Assembly (NCBI RefSeq): GCF_024979235.1
Contig: NZ_JANLCM010000002.1
Span: 186,001-250,000, forward strand
Length of the DNA: 64,000 nucleotides
Direction: 5' to 3'
DNA from: Herbiconiux aconitum
Lineage (GTDB): Bacteria; Actinomycetota; Actinomycetes; Actinomycetales; Microbacteriaceae
Shown: positions 61,794 to 64,000 of the stretch, piece by piece
Layout of the letters: each line of letters starts with the position of its first letter
How positions within the stretch are numbered: position 1 is the first letter of the stretch
Made by a program: the position numbers and the translations under genes
The notes under the pieces: model-generated
Databases searched by the model: none
What the model was told of the DNA's origin: nothing
The model's input: only the letters and a program-made list of their open reading frames with translations

Positions 61794-61810
61794 TCGCAGA
61801 GGAGCACGAC

Positions 61811-61969
61811 ATGCCCACCCGCACGTCGACCTGCACGACGGAACCGGGCGCTGGGCAACTGGGCGACCGCACGCGGCCTGCCCTGATTCAGGTCATGACT
61901 CGGGACACTCCTCAGACAGTGTCGCGCCGAGGGAGCCCAGCGCCGTGCTCAGCGCGCGGAGCGACGTGA
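61811..61969 (+). CDS. Possible small or truncated gene after the DUF1254 gene
   Basis: An ATG at 61811 with a GAGGAG binding site eight bases upstream opens a 52-codon frame (MPTRTSTCTTEPGAGQLGD...). The first part looks like ordinary coding sequence, while the end runs antisense into the convergent lipoprotein gene. It may be a truncated operon gene or a real small protein. No function is seen. Confidence 0.3.
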   Translation: MPTRTSTCTTEPGAGQLGDRTRPALIQVMTRDTPQTVSRRGSPAPCSARGAT

Positions 61970-62372
61970 CGATCTCGGGTGCTTTCGCCTGGAGGGTGTC
62001 GGTCGTCAATCCGCTCATGGCGGTCTGGACGGCGGAGAAGTCGGTCTTGACCTGCTCGACCGCCGGCTGGAGCTCTGCTGTCGCTGATGCAATGGCGGTG
62101 TCCAAAGCCGCTTTGGTGTCGGCTGAAGCAGCCTCCAATGCGTTGAGCCCATCCTGAAGCGGCTCGACCTCGGTGAGGCTTTGGACCGACGACTTGAGCT
62201 CGGCGGCGTCCGAGCACGCTGCGGCCGCGTCCGGGGAGGGGCTGGACGGGCTTGAGGACGCTGGGGTGGTCGGTTCGTTTGAGCCCGTCGAACTGCAGCC
62301 GACCAGGAGCGCCCCGGCTGCTATGACGAGCAGTGGCCATCCGAATCCTCGCTTGCCCTGAGCTGTGGTCAT
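61893..62372 (-). CDS. Small lipoprotein, unknown function
   Basis: A 159-residue lipoprotein. The signal (GWPLLVIAAGALLVGCSSTGS) has the lipobox cysteine near residue 26, followed by a Ser/Thr/Pro linker (TPASSSPSSPSPD). The mature part from residue about 50 is a predicted helical repeat with many Ala, Leu and Asp and periodic hydrophobics, like two or three long helices (LQDGLNALEAASADTKAALD). Two cysteines (AAACSDAAEL and SEECPES) could form a disulfide. I do not recognise a family. Confidence 0.75.
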   Translation of the reverse strand: MTTAQGKRGFGWPLLVIAAGALLVGCSSTGSNEPTTPASSSPSSPSPDAAAACSDAAELKSSVQSLTEVEPLQDGLNALEAASADTKAALDTAIASATAELQPAVEQVKTDFSAVQTAMSGLTTDTLQAKAPEIVTSLRALSTALGSLGATLSEECPES

Positions 62373-62603
62373 AGAGCAAGCGTGCGCCGCATGGACGGCA
62401 ACAGCATCACCCAGAGCACGTGACTCCTGCGTCGATCACCTCCTTCGCACAATGGCGATGAGATCGCCTCGGCGGTGTTCATGCGATGTGAGTGACGTTT
62501 CCCCCCAGGCGCGCTGCTTGCCTTGCTGGGTACGCGGCAGCTGATCCGGAGGAGCCTGCGATGTCCACGAGCTGACCAGTACTCGACCGGAGAGGAGGAC
62601 CAG

Positions 62604-62774
62604 GTGCTCTGGAAGAAGCCGACCTGGAGATACGGTACGACGCGGGGCAAGACGGTGTCGGGTCGCCATCGCAACGCGCGCGTGATCGGCACTGCCGCTT
62701 CTCTCAGCCAGACCATCACCTTCTCCGTTCTCTCCTGGGCTGTCATCCTCGGCCCAGCGACGGCGGAACCGTGA
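62604..62774 (+). CDS. Small membrane protein coupled to the potassium channel gene
   Basis: A 56-residue protein with a basic N-terminus (VLWKKPTWRYGTTRGKTVSG) and one hydrophobic segment near the end (LSQTITFSVLSWAVILGPAT). The GTG at 62604 has a very strong binding site (AGAGGAGG). Its TGA overlaps the GTG of the channel gene (GTGA), which supports it being translated. A four-codon frame with its own strong binding site (GGAGGAG at 62548-62554, ATG at 62561) precedes it. Function unknown; it may assist the channel. Confidence 0.5.
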   Translation: MLWKKPTWRYGTTRGKTVSGRHRNARVIGTAASLSQTITFSVLSWAVILGPATAEP

Positions 62775-63340
62775 CCGAGCCCGGCCCATCGAGACTTTCG
62801 TCGGCACGGCGACGGCGCCTGATCCTCCGGGGGCTCCTGCGCGCAGTGGTGTCGACGGCGGTCCTGGTCGCGGCGTATTTCGCAGTTCCGTTCGCCCTCA
62901 TCGACGCCGTCCCCATCCCCGTCAGCCTCGTGGTCGCGCTCGTCGCGTTGCTCTGTGTCACGACCTGGCAGTTGCGAGCGATCACCCGGGCAGTACATCC
63001 GCGCGTGCGGGCGATTCAAGCGCTCGCCGTGACCGCCCCGCTGTACCTTCTCCTGTTCGCGGCGTCGTACTTCCTCATGTCGAGCGCCGACGTCGAGAAC
63101 TTCACCTCGGGCGCTCTGACACGGCTCGACGCGTTGTACTTCACTGTCACGGTCTTCGCGACAGTCGGTTTCGGGGACATCTCTCCCGCGAGTCAGATGG
63201 CGCGCCTCGTCGTCATGGTGCAGATGGTCATGAACCTGCTCGTGCTGGGCGCTGGCATCCAGGTGTTCGTCGGTGCCGTCCACCGAGGAAGTCGGGGCCA
63301 GGCACCCGGGTCACCCCCGGACGTCGCCGAGGAAGAGTGA
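62771..63340 (+). CDS. Two-TM potassium channel-like protein
   Basis: A 189-residue membrane protein of the ion-channel (Ion_trans_2) type. An N-terminal basic stretch and two membrane segments (VVSTAVLVAAYFAVPFAL and PVSLVVALVALLCVTTWQ) come first. The pore region has another helix (ALAVTAPLYLLLFAASYFLM) and the selectivity filter FTVTVFATVGFGDISPAS, followed by LVVMVQMVMNLLVLGAGIQVFV as inner helix. TVGFGD is the K+ filter signature. The GTG overlaps the upstream small gene, so they are coupled. There is no regulatory RCK domain. Confidence 0.88.
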   Translation: MTEPGPSRLSSARRRRLILRGLLRAVVSTAVLVAAYFAVPFALIDAVPIPVSLVVALVALLCVTTWQLRAITRAVHPRVRAIQALAVTAPLYLLLFAASYFLMSSADVENFTSGALTRLDALYFTVTVFATVGFGDISPASQMARLVVMVQMVMNLLVLGAGIQVFVGAVHRGSRGQAPGSPPDVAEEE

Positions 63341-63403
63341 CTCGAGCATCACTTCCACATCGCGATCTCGTGCCTCTGGATCTTTCTGGGGGTACGCGAG
63401 CGC

Positions 63404-63409
63404 TACGAT
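63404..63409 (+). promoter_or_regulatory. -10 box TACGAT for a leaderless small membrane protein
   Basis: TACGAT is followed by six bases and the ATG at 63416, the same leaderless spacing as at mfd, hisS and moaA. Confidence 0.5.
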
Positions 63410-63415
63410 GAGCGC

Positions 63416-63712
63416 ATGTTGGGGATCTGGACGCTCGTGCTCTCGCTCGTGGTGCTGGCCGGCGGCATCGCCGCGACCGCCATCGCCCTGCGGAGCGAGA
63501 ACCAGATCGCGATCATGGTCGCTCTCGACGCCGCCGTGCTGAGTGGTGTGGGAGTGCTGCTCAACGTCTTCTCGGCCGGCGAACTCCAGCTCACCGGAAT
63601 CGTGTGCTTCATCGTGATCCCGGCCGTCGCAGCTGCCGCCGGCGCTCTGCTCGGACGCTTCCGCCCGACCCCGCGGCTGCGCTACGAGTCCACTCAGCCG
63701 GCGGCTCGCTGA
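63416..63712 (+). CDS. Small membrane protein, unknown function
   Basis: A 98-residue protein with three hydrophobic segments (IWTLVLSLVVLAGGIAATAIAL, IMVALDAAVLSGVGVLLNVF and ITGIVCFIVIPAVAAAAGALLG-like). The middle IAIMVALDAAVLSGVGVL loosely resembles the MrpF subunit of Na+/H+ antiporters, but I see no other Mrp subunit and do not assign it. The basic C-terminus faces the cytoplasm. The ATG lies six bases after a TACGAT box. Confidence 0.6.
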   Translation: MLGIWTLVLSLVVLAGGIAATAIALRSENQIAIMVALDAAVLSGVGVLLNVFSAGELQLTGIVCFIVIPAVAAAAGALLGRFRPTPRLRYESTQPAAR

Positions 63713-63753
63713 CCTCTCCGAGCGAGTCCCGAGGCGAGACTCCGGGCGGCGAT

Positions 63754-63981
63754 CTACTGGGCGCGCTGGAAGGCCGACTTCGGGGCGCTCGACCCCGCAC
63801 CCTGCGTCTCGAATTCGTCGACGATGTTTCCCGAGGCGTCGAAGCGCCAGCCGAGCACCCGCCAGCCCTGCACGGTCACTTTCATCGCCACGCCGTTGAC
63901 GCTCGCGGTGCTCGGGAGATCGAGTGGGCCCTCGAAGAACCAGTACTCCGCGGCGGCGAGCTCCTCCGGTGTCTCGATCAC
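63754..63981 (-). CDS. Hypothetical protein, possibly truncated by the window edge
   Basis: A frame of at least 75 residues (IETPEELAAAEYWFFEGPLD..., then VTVQGWRVLGWRFDASGN). The GTG at 63981 has a GG-poor upstream region and the frame stays open to the window end, so the true start may lie outside. No domain is recognised; it has no membrane segment. It converges with the small membrane protein gene. Confidence 0.45.
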   Translation of the reverse strand: MIETPEELAAAEYWFFEGPLDLPSTASVNGVAMKVTVQGWRVLGWRFDASGNIVDEFETQGAGSSAPKSAFQRAQ

Positions 63982-64000
63982 CCGTCGGTCGGTCGTGGTG

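Overview
The window is high-GC, gene-dense chromosomal DNA from an actinobacterium. The housekeeping block in the second half (rplY, pth, mfd, mazG, hisS, eno, an ftsB-like gene, a DUF501 gene, a type II NADH dehydrogenase) and many start codons placed about six bases after a TANNNT -10 box point to the Microbacteriaceae. That family assignment is an inference; I cannot name the genus. I saw no prophage, insertion sequence, CRISPR array or rRNA. One tRNA is present.

Region 1 (about 0.8-27 kb) is a catabolic island for nitrogen heterocycles. A minus-strand operon of eight genes (8631 down to 843) encodes a cytosine-deaminase-like amidohydrolase, a complete NMT1/taurine-type ABC importer, a short-chain dehydrogenase, an FAD-linked oxidase, a creatininase-family amidohydrolase and a PNPOx-like flavoprotein. 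Divergent from it are an XRE-cupin regulator and a VanB-type ferredoxin reductase. Then come two amidohydrolases of the 8-oxoguanine deaminase/AtzB type, one of which has lost two expected metal ligands, and xdhC. After a LysE exporter/LysG regulator pair, one minus-strand operon (23160 down to 16759) carries moeA, moaC, mogA, moaE and then the two subunits of a xanthine-dehydrogenase-type molybdenum hydroxylase. The divergent moaA-moaD pair and a moeZ gene complete molybdopterin synthesis. The layout suggests that cofactor supply (moa/moe), cofactor loading (XdhC), the hydroxylase and the deaminases work together on purine-like or related ring compounds.

Region 2 (27-41 kb) holds smc, a class-C-like serine hydrolase, gnd, and an 1821-residue secreted protein with three lamin-tail domains, a calcineurin-type phosphoesterase and an LAxTG sorting signal, followed by rplY and pth. 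Region 3 (41-60 kb) holds a proline-rich membrane protein, mfd, a CWB2 cell-wall protein, mazG, hisS, two MFS exporters with three associated regulators and clear operators, eno, ftsB-like, DUF501, a subtilase and ndh. Region 4 (60-64 kb) holds a tRNA with a UAA anticodon, a DUF1254/DUF1214 protein, a lipoprotein, a small coupled gene with a potassium channel, and small membrane or hypothetical genes.

The least explained material lies between genes. An element of about 145 nt occurs twice (10469-10613 and 32526-32383). Each copy starts 6-13 nt after a stop codon with a strong hairpin whose stem changes in a compensated way, and each ends in a shared block with 32 identical bases. A second GC-rich palindromic repeat family occurs as clusters at 25391-25620 and 41983-42260. 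A perfect 26-bp-arm hairpin separates pth from its convergent neighbour.
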